A DNA stretch of 47,512 nucleotides from Corallococcus sp. (lineage in GTDB: Bacteria > Bacillota > Clostridia > Christensenellales > CAG-314): assembly GCA_023665205.1 (NCBI GenBank), contig JAMPEJ010000006.1, forward strand, positions 1 to 47,512, written 5' to 3'. Positions 1-10,023 of the stretch are shown here, piece after piece. How positions within the stretch are numbered: the stretch's first letter is position 1; the number at the start of each line of letters is the position of its first letter. Both the position numbers and the translations under genes were made by a program. The notes under the pieces are model-generated. The model saw only the letters and a program-made list of their open reading frames with translations, made no database searches and was not told the DNA's origin.

Positions 1-38
1 TTGTCCGCTTGTGCATTGCGAGCACAGCGAAGCCACCG

Positions 39-112
39 GCGCGAGGGGTTCGAACTTGGAGACATATCGAACAGAGTAAGATCGAGGCTCCCAAGTCGAA
101 CCCCCGAGCGCC
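39..112. repeat. Imperfect inverted repeat downstream of the ABC exporter gene
   Basis: The arm at about 39-61 is nearly the reverse complement of the arm at about 87-112, with a 25-base loop. Both arms carry a ggttcga-type core like a tRNA T-loop. It directly abuts the stop codon of the minus-strand ABC gene, so it could act as a 3'-end hairpin, but there is no T-tract. It could equally be a copy of a dispersed palindromic element. Confidence 0.4.
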
Positions 113-3100
113 TATTCGGTTCTAAGCGCCACAACGGGATCTTTCTTAGCTGCGCTGCGCGACGGAATGATACCGGCAATCAACGTCAGAAGCATACTTA
201 TTGCAATAAGGATCAATGCGACCCATGGCGGAAGTACGGCATTCAACGACATGATACCGGTTGCGGCGTGCAAAATGATGTTGACGAATATGCACAGAAT
301 GTACGTAACCAGTACTCCGAACAAGCCGGAAATAAATCCGATAATTCCCGTCTCCGCATTGAACATTCCCGAAACGTTTCGTTTGCTTGCGCCGATTGCG
401 CGCAAAATGCCGATTTCCTTTGTGCGTTCCTGTACGGAGATAAGAGTTATTACTCCGATCATTATTGACGACACGATAAGCGAAATGGACACGAATCCGA
501 TAAGCACGTAAGTGATGGCGTCGATAATAGTCGTAACGCTGCTCATAATAAGTCCGACATAATCGGTGTAGCGTATCTTTTGCGCGTCGGGTACAGTCTT
601 GTTATAAGCATTTATGTCTTGTTCAATGACGTCCTTAGCCTCGAAAGATACCGCATACAGGCTGATTGCCGCAGGTTCTGCCGCATCCAGACAACCCAGC
701 GTTACCAAGTTGTCGTCGTAGGACGAATCGGAAAACTCGATGGCCTGTTCATAGCACCAAGCGCATTTGTCAACGTCGTAATTTTCAAGGTCTTGCTCCA
801 ACTTTGCCAGTTGATCGGCTTGAGTAGGATATGCTTTAAGCAGTGCTTGCATTTTTGCAAGTTGGGCGGAAATCGGCGCAATCGTGGGGATATATCCTCT
901 CAACTGAGCGTCGTCCAATCCGTTGATATAGTCCTGCATAGTTTGCGAATTACCGCTAGGGCTCATCGACATCAAGTTTAGAACGGTTTGGCGCAGCTGT
1001 TCGGTATCCATTGCGTTGAGTTGAGCCGTTGCCGCTTCCTTTTCCTCCTCGGTAGGCACCGAATTTATTTTGATAAACACCTGCGCCTTCTCAGTGTCGC
1101 TGCAACCGCTAACGTAATCCCTGAATATTTGCGCTTTCACCGCGTTTGTAAGGTTGGTGTTTTTGAAATACTTTCCGGTAAAAATATCTACCTGAGGATT
1201 GTCTTTTTGAGTTTTCGCTATATCCGACTTTTGAGCCTGTTCCATAATATGCAACGTCAAGTCCTGCGTGTAGCAGATCCCTGCCGAAAGCATGTGAGAC
1301 GAAGCGTCCGGATTGGGTGCGATGATACCCACCACTTCCAAATCCATTCCGACGTCCGGATCGTTGTACAACGCTTGCAAACCGCCTTCGAGTGAACGGA
1401 CGTCGTACCACACGTCGCCGGCGCCTTTTTGATAACACTCGTAATTAAAAATCGTCTTGTAAGTCTGCGAACAAATTTCTTCAAACGACCATTGTTTAGG
1501 CGTATACCCTTCCAGTTTTTCGCCTTTTCTGGCGGCGTCTATTATCGCGTCTATTTCCGCACGGGATTTAAGTCCCAATGCATACAACGTCATATCGTCT
1601 ATTTCGCGATTGTCGTCTACAACTAACAAAACCTGATTTTTGCTTGCAGGCCAATTTCCGTGGATCAGTTGATACTGATCTTTGATCAGTTTATTTATCG
1701 TGCCGCCGTCCGGCGCGGGCAACAGCTCTTGCCAGAGAGATTGCATTTGCATACTGGAGGACATAAGCGACGACATCAATCCGCCGCCGGTAAACGTAAC
1801 GGAGGAAATATCAACGCCGTAAAGAGCCCCTATCATTTCCTGCATCAACTCCGTCGTGTCCGAACGCATGATCGATCCGTCCTCTGCGTTTTTGGTGTAA
1901 ATAAGCAAGTCCAAGTCGTACCGATAGTGAACGCCGTTTAACGCTTGATACATTTTGCTGTTTTTATCCGCCAATTGTTTGTCCAGATACTTTTTGTATG
2001 CGGCAAGGTCGTTTTCCGATTGTTCGATTTGACTTATCGATTTGGTAAGATTGTACAAAGCGAGTTTTTCGTACACTTTGTCCTTTTCAGCGTGGTCAAT
2101 ACCGGACTCGGCGCTTTGTACGAACGCTGAAAACATACTGCCCATATCGGTGTGACTTTGTTCGATCGTAAGAGGATAAGACGCAAGCGTATCTTCCTGC
2201 ACTGCGGCAATGTAGTTTGTCGTACCTTGAGATACGGCAAAAATAAGCGCGATGCCTATAATGCCGATGCTTCCGGCAAAACTTGTAAGTACGGTGCGCC
2301 CGCGTTTGGTAAACAAGTTTTTGAGAGACAGCATAAACTGCGTGCCGAAAGACATTTTAGGTTTTTTCGGCTTTTTGACTTTTGCCTTTTTGTCCGCTTC
2401 TTCTTGGGCTACGAGTTGAGCGTCGGCCTCCTGTTCCGCCTGCAATTCCGATTCCGTCAACGGTTTGCTGTCGTCCACCAACAAACCGTCCAACATCTTG
2501 ACGATTCTTGTAGAATATTTTTCGGCAAGTTCCGGATTGTGCGTGACCATGATGACCAAACGGTCGTTGGAAATTTCCTTCAAAATATCCATAACCTGAA
2601 TACTGGTTTCCGTATCCAATGCGCCGGTCGGTTCGTCGGCGAGGATAATATCGGGATTATTGACAATAGCACGGGCTATCGCTACGCGCTGCATTTGTCC
2701 GCCGCTCATTTCGCAGGGACGTTTTTTGTACATTCCTTTAAGCCCTACTTTGTCCAGCGCTTCCTTTGCGCGCTCCGTGCGCTCGGCCTTTTTAACGCCG
2801 GAAAGCGCCAGAGCGAGTTCTACGTTGGCAAGCACCGTTTGGTGAGGAATCAGGTTGTAACTTTGAAATACGAAACCTATCGAGTGATTGCGGTATGCGT
2901 CCCAATCGCGGTCGGTAAAGTTTTTAGTACTTTTGCCGTTGATGATCAGATCGCCCGACGTGTATTTATCCAAACCGCCGATAATATTGAGCATTGTCGT
3001 TTTGCCGCATCCGGAAGGTCCCAAAATAGACACAAATTCGCTTTTGCGAAAGTTGAGCGAAACGCCCTTCAACGCGTCGACGGAAAATTCGCCCGCTTCG

Positions 3101-3132
3101 TAGCGTTTTTTGATTTCGTTGAGTTGTAGCAT
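112..3132 (-). CDS. Fused ABC exporter: N-terminal ATPase plus FtsX/MacB-type permease
   Basis: 1006 residues. The ATPase domain (about 1-225) has Walker [10 protein letters not shown] at 38-46, Q-loop Q90, signature MSGGQ at 142-146, Walker B ending in DE at 166-167 and H-loop H198. A Lys/Glu-rich linker (about 226-262) leads to a first membrane segment near 281-301. A large predicted extracytoplasmic domain of roughly 560 residues follows, then three C-terminal membrane segments with the FtsX-type sequence around [16 protein letters not shown]. The order (ATPase, TM1, outside domain, TM2-4) is that of MacB, which transmits force across the membrane rather than moving substrate through it. 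The outside domain is much larger than in E. coli MacB (648 residues in total). Antimicrobial-peptide export or resistance, or lipoprotein handling, are possible, but the substrate cannot be read from sequence. The ribosome binding site aaggaac lies upstream of the ATG. No partner gene is adjacent. Confidence 0.9.
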   Translation of the reverse strand: MLQLNEIKKRYEAGEFSVDALKGVSLNFRKSEFVSILGPSGCGKTTMLNIIGGLDKYTSGDLIINGKSTKNFTDRDWDAYRNHSIGFVFQSYNLIPHQTVLANVELALALSGVKKAERTERAKEALDKVGLKGMYKKRPCEMSGGQMQRVAIARAIVNNPDIILADEPTGALDTETSIQVMDILKEISNDRLVIMVTHNPELAEKYSTRIVKMLDGLLVDDSKPLTESELQAEQEADAQLVAQEEADKKAKVKKPKKPKMSFGTQFMLSLKNLFTKRGRTVLTSFAGSIGIIGIALIFAVSQGTTNYIAAVQEDTLASYPLTIEQSHTDMGSMFSAFVQSAESGIDHAEKDKVYEKLALYNLTKSISQIEQSENDLAAYKKYLDKQLADKNSKMYQALNGVHYRYDLDLLIYTKNAEDGSIMRSDTTELMQEMIGALYGVDISSVTFTGGGLMSSLMSSSMQMQSLWQELLPAPDGGTINKLIKDQYQLIHGNWPASKNQVLLVVDDNREIDDMTLYALGLKSRAEIDAIIDAARKGEKLEGYTPKQWSFEEICSQTYKTIFNYECYQKGAGDVWYDVRSLEGGLQALYNDPDVGMDLEVVGIIAPNPDASSHMLSAGICYTQDLTLHIMEQAQKSDIAKTQKDNPQVDIFTGKYFKNTNLTNAVKAQIFRDYVSGCSDTEKAQVFIKINSVPTEEEKEAATAQLNAMDTEQLRQTVLNLMSMSPSGNSQTMQDYINGLDDAQLRGYIPTIAPISAQLAKMQALLKAYPTQADQLAKLEQDLENYDVDKCAWCYEQAIEFSDSSYDDNLVTLGCLDAAEPAAISLYAVSFEAKDVIEQDINAYNKTVPDAQKIRYTDYVGLIMSSVTTIIDAITYVLIGFVSISLIVSSIMIGVITLISVQERTKEIGILRAIGASKRNVSGMFNAETGIIGFISGLFGVLVTYILCIFVNIILHAATGIMSLNAVLPPWVALILIAISMLLTLIAGIIPSRSAAKKDPVVALRTE

Positions 3133-3336
3133 TGTTTAATCCGTTCCTTTTGTAGAATTTATTTCACAAATCATTATACCTGTTTTACTTAACCTACGCT
3201 TAAATATTTTGTATTAAGCAACCGTTGACAAACGCGCCGCCGGAAAGCCTTATCGCGCGGCGTATGAGTACGAACGGATTACGACAATCGTTTGATCAAG
3301 TTACGGGCAAAGTTAAAAGTGCAGACAAATCGGCAC

Positions 3337-3996
3337 CTACCAACGTATTGCGCGATGCTGCAATTCCAAGTAGTCGTTTGCTTTGGAAAAGTGTCCGCAA
3401 CCGAAAAATCCGTTGTTGGCGGAAAGCGGACTGGGATGAGCCGCCGTAAGTACCAAATGCTGTCTTCCGGTGATGAGCGGTTTTACTTCCAACGCGTTGC
3501 GTCCCCACAACATAAACACTATACCGCGCTCGCGCTCGTTCAAATATTTGATAACTTCCGCCGTGAAAGTTTCCCAACCTTTCCCTTTGTGAGAATTCGG
3601 CTGCTTTTCGCAAACGGTAAGCACGGTGTTCATAAGAAGCACGCCCTGACGCGCCCACGGAGTAAGGTCGCCGCCCTCGATATGCGGTTTGTACCCCAAG
3701 TCGTCTTCTATTTCCTTGAAAATATTTACCAGACTCATCGGAGGCAAAACGCCCTTGGGCACGGAAAAACTCATGCCCATAGCCTGCCCCGCGTTGTAGT
3801 AGGGATCCTGACCGAGAATTACCACGTTTACGTCATTATATGCCGTATTATCGAAAGCGTTGAGTATAAGCGGCTTTGGAGGATAAATTTTTTTCGTTGC
3901 GTATTCCTGCAACAAAAACTGTTTCAGTTGTTTGAAGTACGGTTTTGCAAACTCGCGCAAAAAAAGTTCGTCCCAACCGTTGTAATCCCGCTGCAT
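3337..3996 (-). CDS. ung: Uracil-DNA glycosylase, family 1
   Basis: 219 residues, a normal length for Ung. The enzyme removes uracil from DNA and starts base-excision repair. The water-activating motif GQDPYY is at 62-67 (Asp64), the LLMNTVLTV segment at 120-128, and the DNA-intercalation motif HPSPLSA at 187-193 with catalytic His187. The start has GGAG six bases upstream. It stands between the ABC exporter and a small membrane protein on the same strand, but gaps of about 200 bases on both sides suggest its own transcript. Identification is secure. Confidence 0.97.
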   Translation of the reverse strand: MQRDYNGWDELFLREFAKPYFKQLKQFLLQEYATKKIYPPKPLILNAFDNTAYNDVNVVILGQDPYYNAGQAMGMSFSVPKGVLPPMSLVNIFKEIEDDLGYKPHIEGGDLTPWARQGVLLMNTVLTVCEKQPNSHKGKGWETFTAEVIKYLNERERGIVFMLWGRNALEVKPLITGRQHLVLTAAHPSPLSANNGFFGCGHFSKANDYLELQHRAIRW

Positions 3997-4120
3997 TCGG
4001 TTCTCCTTTTTCCGTCTTACGACAGAAAACTTTTGTTACGTCAAATTTTACTCCAAAAGTGCCAAGCCGTCAATTAAATTGCCGCGCGCCGAAGAATATG
4101 ACAGACTTGACCAAGACAAG

Positions 4121-4151
4121 CAAAAAGCCGTATCTCAAAAAGATACGGCTT
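4121..4151 (-). terminator. Rho-independent terminator
   Basis: A perfect 11-bp stem (4125-4135 with 4141-4151) and a 5-base loop. The A-run at 4122-4126 reads as a T-tract on the minus strand. It follows the small membrane-protein gene ending at 4212. Confidence 0.85.
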
Positions 4152-4211
4152 GTATAGCAATGTTTTTTGAAACAACGAGTTCCGCCATAAACCGACGGCT
4201 GCAAACAAACG

Positions 4212-4643
4212 TCAATCCACAAACGGCTTTATCAATACCGAACCGGATACGGCGCACAACGTGTCGCCCGCACCCAAAGTTACGGTGTCGCCGTTCGCAT
4301 GGTTTTCCACCAGTCCGTTCAAACGCAAATTGAACGTCGTTTCGCTTTCCACGGCATTTTTAAGTACGTACTTTCCTACGGCTATTTCGCCGTCTACTCC
4401 TACCGAATACGTGACGTTACGGGACATCACCAGAAATTCGTTGCGTTTTTCCATAATTTTGCGTTCCGCGGCGTTGTCCACCGCTTGCGCAAGTTTTTGT
4501 TCTTCCTTGGCTTTTTTATTGGTGACTACCGAACGTATCAGTTTGTACAACACCACTCCCAAAACCACTGCGGCAAAAGCAATACCCAATACAATGAGAA
4601 CCGTAGTCAACGTCTTTGAACCGTCGAAAAAGAAAAATGCCAT
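4212..4643 (-). CDS. Small single-pass membrane protein of unknown function
   Basis: 143 residues. One strong transmembrane segment spans about 11-37. A short charged coil (about 41-66, rich in K, E, Q, A) and then a predicted beta-rich domain (about 70-143) follow, with alternating hydrophobic residues and no conserved motif I recognise. The start has GGAG nine bases upstream, and a good minus-strand promoter lies just beyond it. A terminator closes the gene, so it is a monocistronic unit between ung and the GH3 gene. I do not recognise a family. Confidence 0.75.
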   Translation of the reverse strand: MAFFFFDGSKTLTTVLIVLGIAFAAVVLGVVLYKLIRSVVTNKKAKEEQKLAQAVDNAAERKIMEKRNEFLVMSRNVTYSVGVDGEIAVGKYVLKNAVESETTFNLRLNGLVENHANGDTVTLGAGDTLCAVSGSVLIKPFVD

Positions 4644-4688
4644 TTTGTTTGCTCCTTTATTTGCAAGGCAGTACCGCTTTGCAAATAG

Positions 4689-4717
4689 ATTGTATCACTT
4701 GCGCGAAAGAAAATCAA
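4689..4717 (-). promoter_or_regulatory. Promoter of the small membrane-protein gene
   Basis: On the minus strand TTGATT (4712-4717), a 17-base spacer and TACAAT (4689-4694), placed about 45 bases before the ATG at 4643. Confidence 0.6.
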
Positions 4718-4731
4718 CCGCAAACGATGCG

Positions 4732-7074
4732 TTATTTTTTACGTTTTTTGTCGGATTTTTTGTTGGCTCGGTACAACTTCCACACTTTGAAACGACCTTT
4801 GCCGCCGTTTAGAATATCCACCAGCAAATATATTATTTCCCTCGTTATGTACGGGCGCCAAGTAAAATCTATAAGCGGAGCGGCAAGGTTGCTTCGCTTA
4901 TCCTCTTCCGACAGCCCTTTAGTAAACGATCTGACAAGCCTTTTACCCAATTTTGTGGACTGAGTTTCCGCAAGAGGCGAGTTAAACGTGAAAGGTGTTG
5001 TTTGTTCCTCGGGAAACGTTCCATACAATTTTTCAAACTGTTTGTCCGTCGGACAAAAATTTTCGTCGACCTCGTAGTAGCAGGCGAATTCGCGGCTTAC
5101 GTCCGCGGTATTATTGTCGCCTTTCACTTCTACGGTAAAAGCGTACCCCGCATCGTTTGCATTGCGCGCAAGCGTAAGCAAATACTTACCTCCGTTTACG
5201 ACAAACTTGCCCGCGTCAACGTCGTAAGATGCAAAGTCGCTTACGTTGACTTCCAAAGTTACGGTCTTTTTTTCGGATGGTTTAAGACGCACTTTTTTGA
5301 ATGCGACCAAATTGCGTTTGGCATAAAAACCGCGCCCGTCCAAATTCGTCACGTATGCCTGCACCGTATCGGCATCGGCAAAATCGCTTGCATTGTGCAA
5401 TTCCAAAGAAAGTTTCACTTTGCCGTCGGGATCAACCGACGTAACGTCGCTCTTGGCGTTGCTCCACGCTATATCCGCGTAATTCAGTCCGTGACCGAAC
5501 GGAAACGCTACGGGGACTCCGGCAGTTACGTAGTAGCGGTAGCCGACGTAAATACTTTCTTTGTACAACGTGCGTTTGAAATCTTTGCCGAAGTCTTCTG
5601 TGAACTTCGGCAAAGAGAGCGGCCAAGTTTCCGCAAGACGTCCGGTAGGACAAGTTACTCCGAATACAACGTCGCACAAAGCCCCTCCGCTTTGCTCGCC
5701 GCCGAGATAATCGAAGACCAACGCCTTTGCGCCGTGATGCCAAGATACGTCCACGGGAGAACCGCTTTGTACGACTATCGCTACGTTGCTGTTGGCGGAC
5801 GTAACGGCGTCTATAACGTCCAATTGCGCTTTCGGCAATTGCCAAGTTGCGCGGTCCTGCCACTCGAACTCCGTTCCGTAGGGTCCTACAAGCAGCAGTA
5901 CTTTGGCGCTTTCGGCAGCCAGTTGCGCTGCCTCTCGCAGCAATTGTTCGTTCTCAGCATTGTTCAAATCGTACCCTTTTGCGTAGCGGTATTTTGCTCC
6001 GAAAGCGTCCAGTGCTTCCAACAGATTATCTTTTTTGTAAGGCAACACTTGACTGCTACCGCCTCCTTGAAAATACGGCGTTTCCGCAAGCGCACCGATA
6101 ACTGCGATTTCGTCGTCCTTTTTGAAAGGCAAAAGTTTGCAATTGTTTTTGGCAAGAACCGTAGTATCTGCGGAAATTTTGCGAACCAAATTGTGCTGAT
6201 AGTCGTAGTCGGCGTTGCGTGGCGAGTTATCCTTGAACTGCGAGGCAAAAGCAATTACGCGTCCTGCGGCAACGTCCAGCTGTTCCACCTTCAGCGTACC
6301 GTCGGCAATCGCCTTCGTCACCGGTTCCGTATCGCCTTGCGGCATTTCCAAATCCAGTCCCGCGGCAATACCTTTTGCCCTGTCGTCGGTAGCGCCCCAA
6401 TCGGACATGGCCAATCCGTCGTATCCCCACTCCTTACGCAAAACGTCGGTTAGAAGCCACTTGTTTTGGCAACAGTATTCGCCGTTGAGTTTGTTGTAAG
6501 CGCACATGACGGCACACGGTTTGGACTGTTTGACTACCCGTTCGAATGCGGAAAGATAGATTTCGCGCAAAGCGCGCATATCCACCACGCTGTCGCTTAC
6601 GCGCCGGCCGTACTCTTGGTTGTTTGCGGCAAAGTGTTTTATACACACGCCGACTTCCTGACTGTTGACGCCCTTGACGTAAGCGTTGGCAAGTTCCGCA
6701 GTCAAAAAAGGATCTTCGGAATAGTACTCGAAATTGCGTCCGCAACGCGGATCGCGCTTGATATTGAGTCCCGGCGCCAAAATCACGTTGACGTTTTCCT
6801 TGCGCGCCTGTTCGCCTATTGCCGCGCCCGCTTCGCGCAACACCGACGGGTCGAAACTGCACGCCAATTTGGACACGGACGGAAACGCCACCGCAGGAAC
6901 GACTTGTCCGTCGCAATAGTGACGCAAACCTACCGGACCGTCCGACACGTTTGCAGAAAACAGATCCAGTCCGCTGACGCTTGCAGTATTCCAAGCGCCG
7001 TAGCCCGTAGTCAACTGCACCTTTTCGTCTGTAGTCAATTGTTGCAAGATATCTTGGTTTGTCGAATTTTTCAT
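4732..7074 (-). CDS. Glycoside hydrolase family 3 beta-glycosidase, cytoplasmic
   Basis: 780 residues without a signal peptide. The (beta/alpha)8 domain covers about 10-300, with KHF at 146-148, RNFEYYSEDP at 113-122 and the nucleophile Asp225 in MSDWGA. The alpha/beta sandwich domain covers about 315-540, with GGGSSQV near its start. A fibronectin III-like domain lies at about 560-650. GH3 enzymes of this layout hydrolyse beta-glucosides or beta-xylosides from the non-reducing end, releasing monosaccharides. A further tail of about 130 residues ends in a very basic stretch (KKSDKKRKK), which is unusual. It has its own promoter and is divergent from tldD. A role in finishing sugars imported by the nearby GH30/ABC locus is inferred from proximity. 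The exact sugar is not determinable. Confidence 0.93.
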   Translation of the reverse strand: MKNSTNQDILQQLTTDEKVQLTTGYGAWNTASVSGLDLFSANVSDGPVGLRHYCDGQVVPAVAFPSVSKLACSFDPSVLREAGAAIGEQARKENVNVILAPGLNIKRDPRCGRNFEYYSEDPFLTAELANAYVKGVNSQEVGVCIKHFAANNQEYGRRVSDSVVDMRALREIYLSAFERVVKQSKPCAVMCAYNKLNGEYCCQNKWLLTDVLRKEWGYDGLAMSDWGATDDRAKGIAAGLDLEMPQGDTEPVTKAIADGTLKVEQLDVAAGRVIAFASQFKDNSPRNADYDYQHNLVRKISADTTVLAKNNCKLLPFKKDDEIAVIGALAETPYFQGGGSSQVLPYKKDNLLEALDAFGAKYRYAKGYDLNNAENEQLLREAAQLAAESAKVLLLVGPYGTEFEWQDRATWQLPKAQLDVIDAVTSANSNVAIVVQSGSPVDVSWHHGAKALVFDYLGGEQSGGALCDVVFGVTCPTGRLAETWPLSLPKFTEDFGKDFKRTLYKESIYVGYRYYVTAGVPVAFPFGHGLNYADIAWSNAKSDVTSVDPDGKVKLSLELHNASDFADADTVQAYVTNLDGRGFYAKRNLVAFKKVRLKPSEKKTVTLEVNVSDFASYDVDAGKFVVNGGKYLLTLARNANDAGYAFTVEVKGDNNTADVSREFACYYEVDENFCPTDKQFEKLYGTFPEEQTTPFTFNSPLAETQSTKLGKRLVRSFTKGLSEEDKRSNLAAPLIDFTWRPYITREIIYLLVDILNGGKGRFKVWKLYRANKKSDKKRKK

Positions 7075-7150
7075 ACCGTGCCTCTAGGAGTAAGTTTGTA
7101 ATCGATTTATACGAAACGCTTATTTCTCGTTTTTTTGAAAATACAATTGT

Positions 7151-7179
7151 ATTATATACTAATTACTCGGCTTTGTCTA
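7151..7179 (-). promoter_or_regulatory. Promoter of the GH3 gene
   Basis: On the minus strand TAGACA (7174-7179), a 17-base spacer and a perfect TATAAT (7151-7156). The leader to the ATG at 7074 is about 70 bases. An imperfect cre-like sequence (AAGCGTTTCG) lies in that leader near 7119-7128, but it matches the catabolite-repression consensus only partly. Confidence 0.6.
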
Positions 7180-7267
7180 TCGCAAAATCAAAAGGCAAAC
7201 TGGCAAAATAAACAAATACGAAACTGACGTTGCAACCGAAAGTTGCGCTGCCGCTTGTTCCGTACGA

Positions 7268-7297
7268 TTGACTTTTCGCCGTTGCGTATGTTATACT
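7268..7297 (+). promoter_or_regulatory. Promoter of tldD-tldE with overlapping palindrome
   Basis: TTGACT (7268-7273), 18 bases, TATACT (7292-7297). A perfect inverted repeat GTTGCGTA (7281-7288) / TACGCAAC (7299-7306) straddles the -10 box, where a repressor would block polymerase. The ribosome binding site gggaggg precedes the ATG at 7326. Confidence 0.6.
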
Positions 7298-7325
7298 GTA
7301 CGCAACCGAACAGGGAGGGAAAATT

Positions 7326-8666
7326 ATGTCTACGCTAAAATTCAAAAAAGGCTTTTACGCCGACGTGCGCATAGAAGACAGATTTACGACCAACGTGCGC
7401 CTACAAAACGGTCAATTACATGAAGCCAAGCAAACCGCCGAAAAGAAAGCGTTTGTACGCGTGTACGACGGAAAAATGTGGTACTACACATCCACCGGCG
7501 ACGTCGACAACGTGCAACACGCACTTGACGAACTGTACTCTTACGCAAACGAAAACGAAGAAATAGAACAAGATCCTATAGTAAAACGTTACCAAGTAAA
7601 CAAAGACAAAAAAATAGCGTTTGCCGACACGTGCGTCAAAAACGTTCCGTTTGAAGACAAACTTAAACTTCTGCAAGCGACTTCCGACAAGTTAGGCTCC
7701 GAATTGTGCAACTTTAAGCAAGCAATATATTTGGACAGATATTCGTTGTACAACTTCTACTCCTCCAAAGGAGCGGATATAACCTACGACTTCCAAACTT
7801 GCGGCGTGGCGTATGCAATGGCATTTATGAGCGGGGACGACCACATGACGGAGCAATTGAGTAAAGCGAAAACGGACTTTGCCAGCCTTGCTTATTCCGA
7901 CGAAGAACTTTCCGACTTTGTAAAACGCTGCGAAGACTTTGTTAAAAATGCAAAACCCGTTGAAGCAGGCAGTTATCCCGTAGTACTTGCGCCGATAGTT
8001 ACCGGCGTATTTGCGCACGAAAGTTTCGGGCACAAATCGGAAGCCGACTTTATGTTGGGCGACGAAACGATGGCAAGAGAATGGACTATCGGAAAAAAAG
8101 TCGGCAGCGATATTTTGACCATTCGCGAAAGCGGCGTGTTCGAGGGCAGCGGTTACGTACCGTACGACGACGAAGGCACAAAAGCTACCGATACTTACCT
8201 TATCAAAAACGGCGTGCTTGCAGGCAGACTGCACAGCGCAACAACCGCAGCGGCGCTAAACGAGGATCTGACTGGAAACGCGCGCGCGATAAATTGCGAC
8301 TTTGAACCTATCGTGCGTATGACCAACACTTTTGTGGAAGCAGGCGACAGCACTTTTGAACAGCTGATTTCGGGAATTAAACACGGTTACTATATTTGGT
8401 CGATAAAACACGGATCGGGCATGAGTACGTTTACGCTTGCACCGAATATCGCCTACGAAATTATAGACGGCAAACTGGCAGGTCCGGTAAAAATTGCCGT
8501 AATGACGGGCAACGTATTTGAAACGCTGGGGCTTATCGACGGCGTAGGAAACGACAAGCAACTGCTGAGTTTTGTTACGGGCGGCTGCGGGAAAATGGAA
8601 CAATACCCGTTGAACGTAGGTATGGGAGGACCGCATATCCGCGTGTCCAAAATGAACATTCAGTAA
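7326..8666 (+). CDS. tldD: TldD family metalloprotease subunit
   Basis: 446 residues, slightly shorter than E. coli TldD. The zinc site HESFGH (HExxxH) is at 231-236. The C-terminal GGCGK with Cys421 corresponds to the third zinc ligand seen in E. coli TldD. TldD carries the active site of the heterodimeric TldD/TldE protease, which degrades unfolded peptides and, in some bacteria, matures ribosomally made peptides such as microcin B17. tldE follows 13 bases downstream, so the pair is one operon. No small precursor peptide gene or modification enzyme is visible nearby, so a housekeeping proteolytic role is more likely than peptide maturation. Confidence 0.95.
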   Translation: MSTLKFKKGFYADVRIEDRFTTNVRLQNGQLHEAKQTAEKKAFVRVYDGKMWYYTSTGDVDNVQHALDELYSYANENEEIEQDPIVKRYQVNKDKKIAFADTCVKNVPFEDKLKLLQATSDKLGSELCNFKQAIYLDRYSLYNFYSSKGADITYDFQTCGVAYAMAFMSGDDHMTEQLSKAKTDFASLAYSDEELSDFVKRCEDFVKNAKPVEAGSYPVVLAPIVTGVFAHESFGHKSEADFMLGDETMAREWTIGKKVGSDILTIRESGVFEGSGYVPYDDEGTKATDTYLIKNGVLAGRLHSATTAAALNEDLTGNARAINCDFEPIVRMTNTFVEAGDSTFEQLISGIKHGYYIWSIKHGSGMSTFTLAPNIAYEIIDGKLAGPVKIAVMTGNVFETLGLIDGVGNDKQLLSFVTGGCGKMEQYPLNVGMGGPHIRVSKMNIQ

Positions 8667-8679
8667 GGAGCGACCGAAA

Positions 8680-9915
8680 ATGAAAATAGAAAAATTAACC
8701 GAAAAATCCTGCGCGAAATGTCTTAACATTGCCGCAAGCCAAATAACGTCCATGCGCATAAACGACGACGTGGAAAATACCGTGCGCGTATACGACAACG
8801 GAACGATAGGAGTAGAAGGCAGATTGGGCGGTAACGTAGACTTTGCCGATATGGAAAAAGCTGCCCGCGCAAAATTGGCGCAGGGCATTGCCTATCCCGA
8901 GACCCACGACCACGCGAAAACGTTGGAAATAGACGCGACCAAAAAGATTTTGAACGAAAAGGACTTTATAAAAATATCCGAGAAACTTTTGGCGCGTTTG
9001 GCAAAAGAAAATCCGGAATTTCTGTTCAGCAACAAACTGTACTTGTTTAACAGCGAAAGTAACTACGAAAACAGCGACGGATGCCGCTACAGCTACAAGG
9101 GCAACCAATTTGTTTGTTCTCTAGTAATAAAATATAAAGGCTCTGCCAACATAATGGACGAAAATTACGGATGCGAAAGCGATTACTACGACGAAGAGGA
9201 AATCTGCCGCGACGTAAAAACCAAATGCGACGCGTTTTTGCGTAATATCCCGCAAGTAACAGAAGACGAAGTAACCGTAATTATGGAAGACTCGCCCTTG
9301 AACTACGCATTAGGACATTTGTCGGCGGATCTGTACTTTAACAAAGCGTCCATATTCGACGGCAAACTGGGCGAAAAAACGTTTAGCGACAAGTTGACGG
9401 TAACAATTAACCGCAGCCCCGACGAACAAATAAATTTGAAATTTTTCGATACCGAGGGCGTAGTAAACGACGGCTACAAAAAGCCGGTAATAGAAAAAGG
9501 CGTGATAAAAAATTTGTTTACTTGCAAAAAATCCGCCGCACAATACGGCGTTGAGAACTTGGGCGCGGCCGGCGCCGATTACGTGGACGTTCCTACTGCA
9601 AGCGCCAGAGGTTTGACTGCGGAAAACAGTGCAAAAAGTCTTGCGGAGATCGTCAAGGGAAAAGCCGTGTACGTTTCCGTCAGCGGCGGCGGAGACATGA
9701 CTCCTTCCGGAGACGTCAGCATACCCGTTATGGTTGCGTATCTGTACGAAAACGGAAAACTTCTAGGCAAACTGCCGGAGTTTACCGTAAGCGGCAATCT
9801 GTTTGATATGCTGGGCAAAGATTTTGCAGGCACCACCGATAAAGGTCTGTTTAACTTCGGCCGTCAACGTTACTACGTACTAAAAGCGAAACTTGTAAAC
9901 AAAAGTCAATCGTAA
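8680..9915 (+). CDS. pmbA: TldE/PmbA family protease partner subunit
   Basis: 411 residues. It lacks HExxxH, as expected for TldE, and has the family's C-terminal region with the nearly invariant glycine-rich sequence around SGGGDMTPSGD and the segment PEFTVSGNLFDML. TldE forms the enclosed heterodimer with TldD and helps shape the substrate chamber. AAGGAG lies upstream of the start, and the gene is read with tldD from the promoter at 7268. A strong hairpin terminator follows the stop codon. Confidence 0.93.
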   Translation: MKIEKLTEKSCAKCLNIAASQITSMRINDDVENTVRVYDNGTIGVEGRLGGNVDFADMEKAARAKLAQGIAYPETHDHAKTLEIDATKKILNEKDFIKISEKLLARLAKENPEFLFSNKLYLFNSESNYENSDGCRYSYKGNQFVCSLVIKYKGSANIMDENYGCESDYYDEEEICRDVKTKCDAFLRNIPQVTEDEVTVIMEDSPLNYALGHLSADLYFNKASIFDGKLGEKTFSDKLTVTINRSPDEQINLKFFDTEGVVNDGYKKPVIEKGVIKNLFTCKKSAAQYGVENLGAAGADYVDVPTASARGLTAENSAKSLAEIVKGKAVYVSVSGGGDMTPSGDVSIPVMVAYLYENGKLLGKLPEFTVSGNLFDMLGKDFAGTTDKGLFNFGRQRYYVLKAKLVNKSQS

Positions 9916-9936
9916 CAAAACACTACGTTGCAAAAA

Positions 9937-9971
9937 ACAAAACCGCTCGTAACATTACCGAGCGGTTTTTT
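9937..9971. terminator. Bidirectional terminator between tldE and the glycan locus
   Basis: Nine-bp stem (9941-9949 with 9959-9967) with a T-run on the right and an A-rich flank on the left. It can end tldE on the plus strand and the minus-strand operon that finishes at 10024. Confidence 0.8.
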
Positions 9972-10023
9972 GTTGAAAAAAATATTGATTACTGTAAAAT
10001 ACGTTACGGAAAGTTTAGACGCT

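Noticed and set aside
5002..6453. Long open frames antisense to GH3 and other large genes
   Set aside because: They mirror highly conserved genes on the other strand, have Arg/Cys/Phe-rich low-likelihood composition and no ribosome binding sites.
7326..9915. A ribosomal-peptide (microcin-like) biosynthesis cluster around tldDE
   Set aside because: No small precursor peptide, cyclodehydratase, radical-SAM maturase or dedicated exporter is adjacent.
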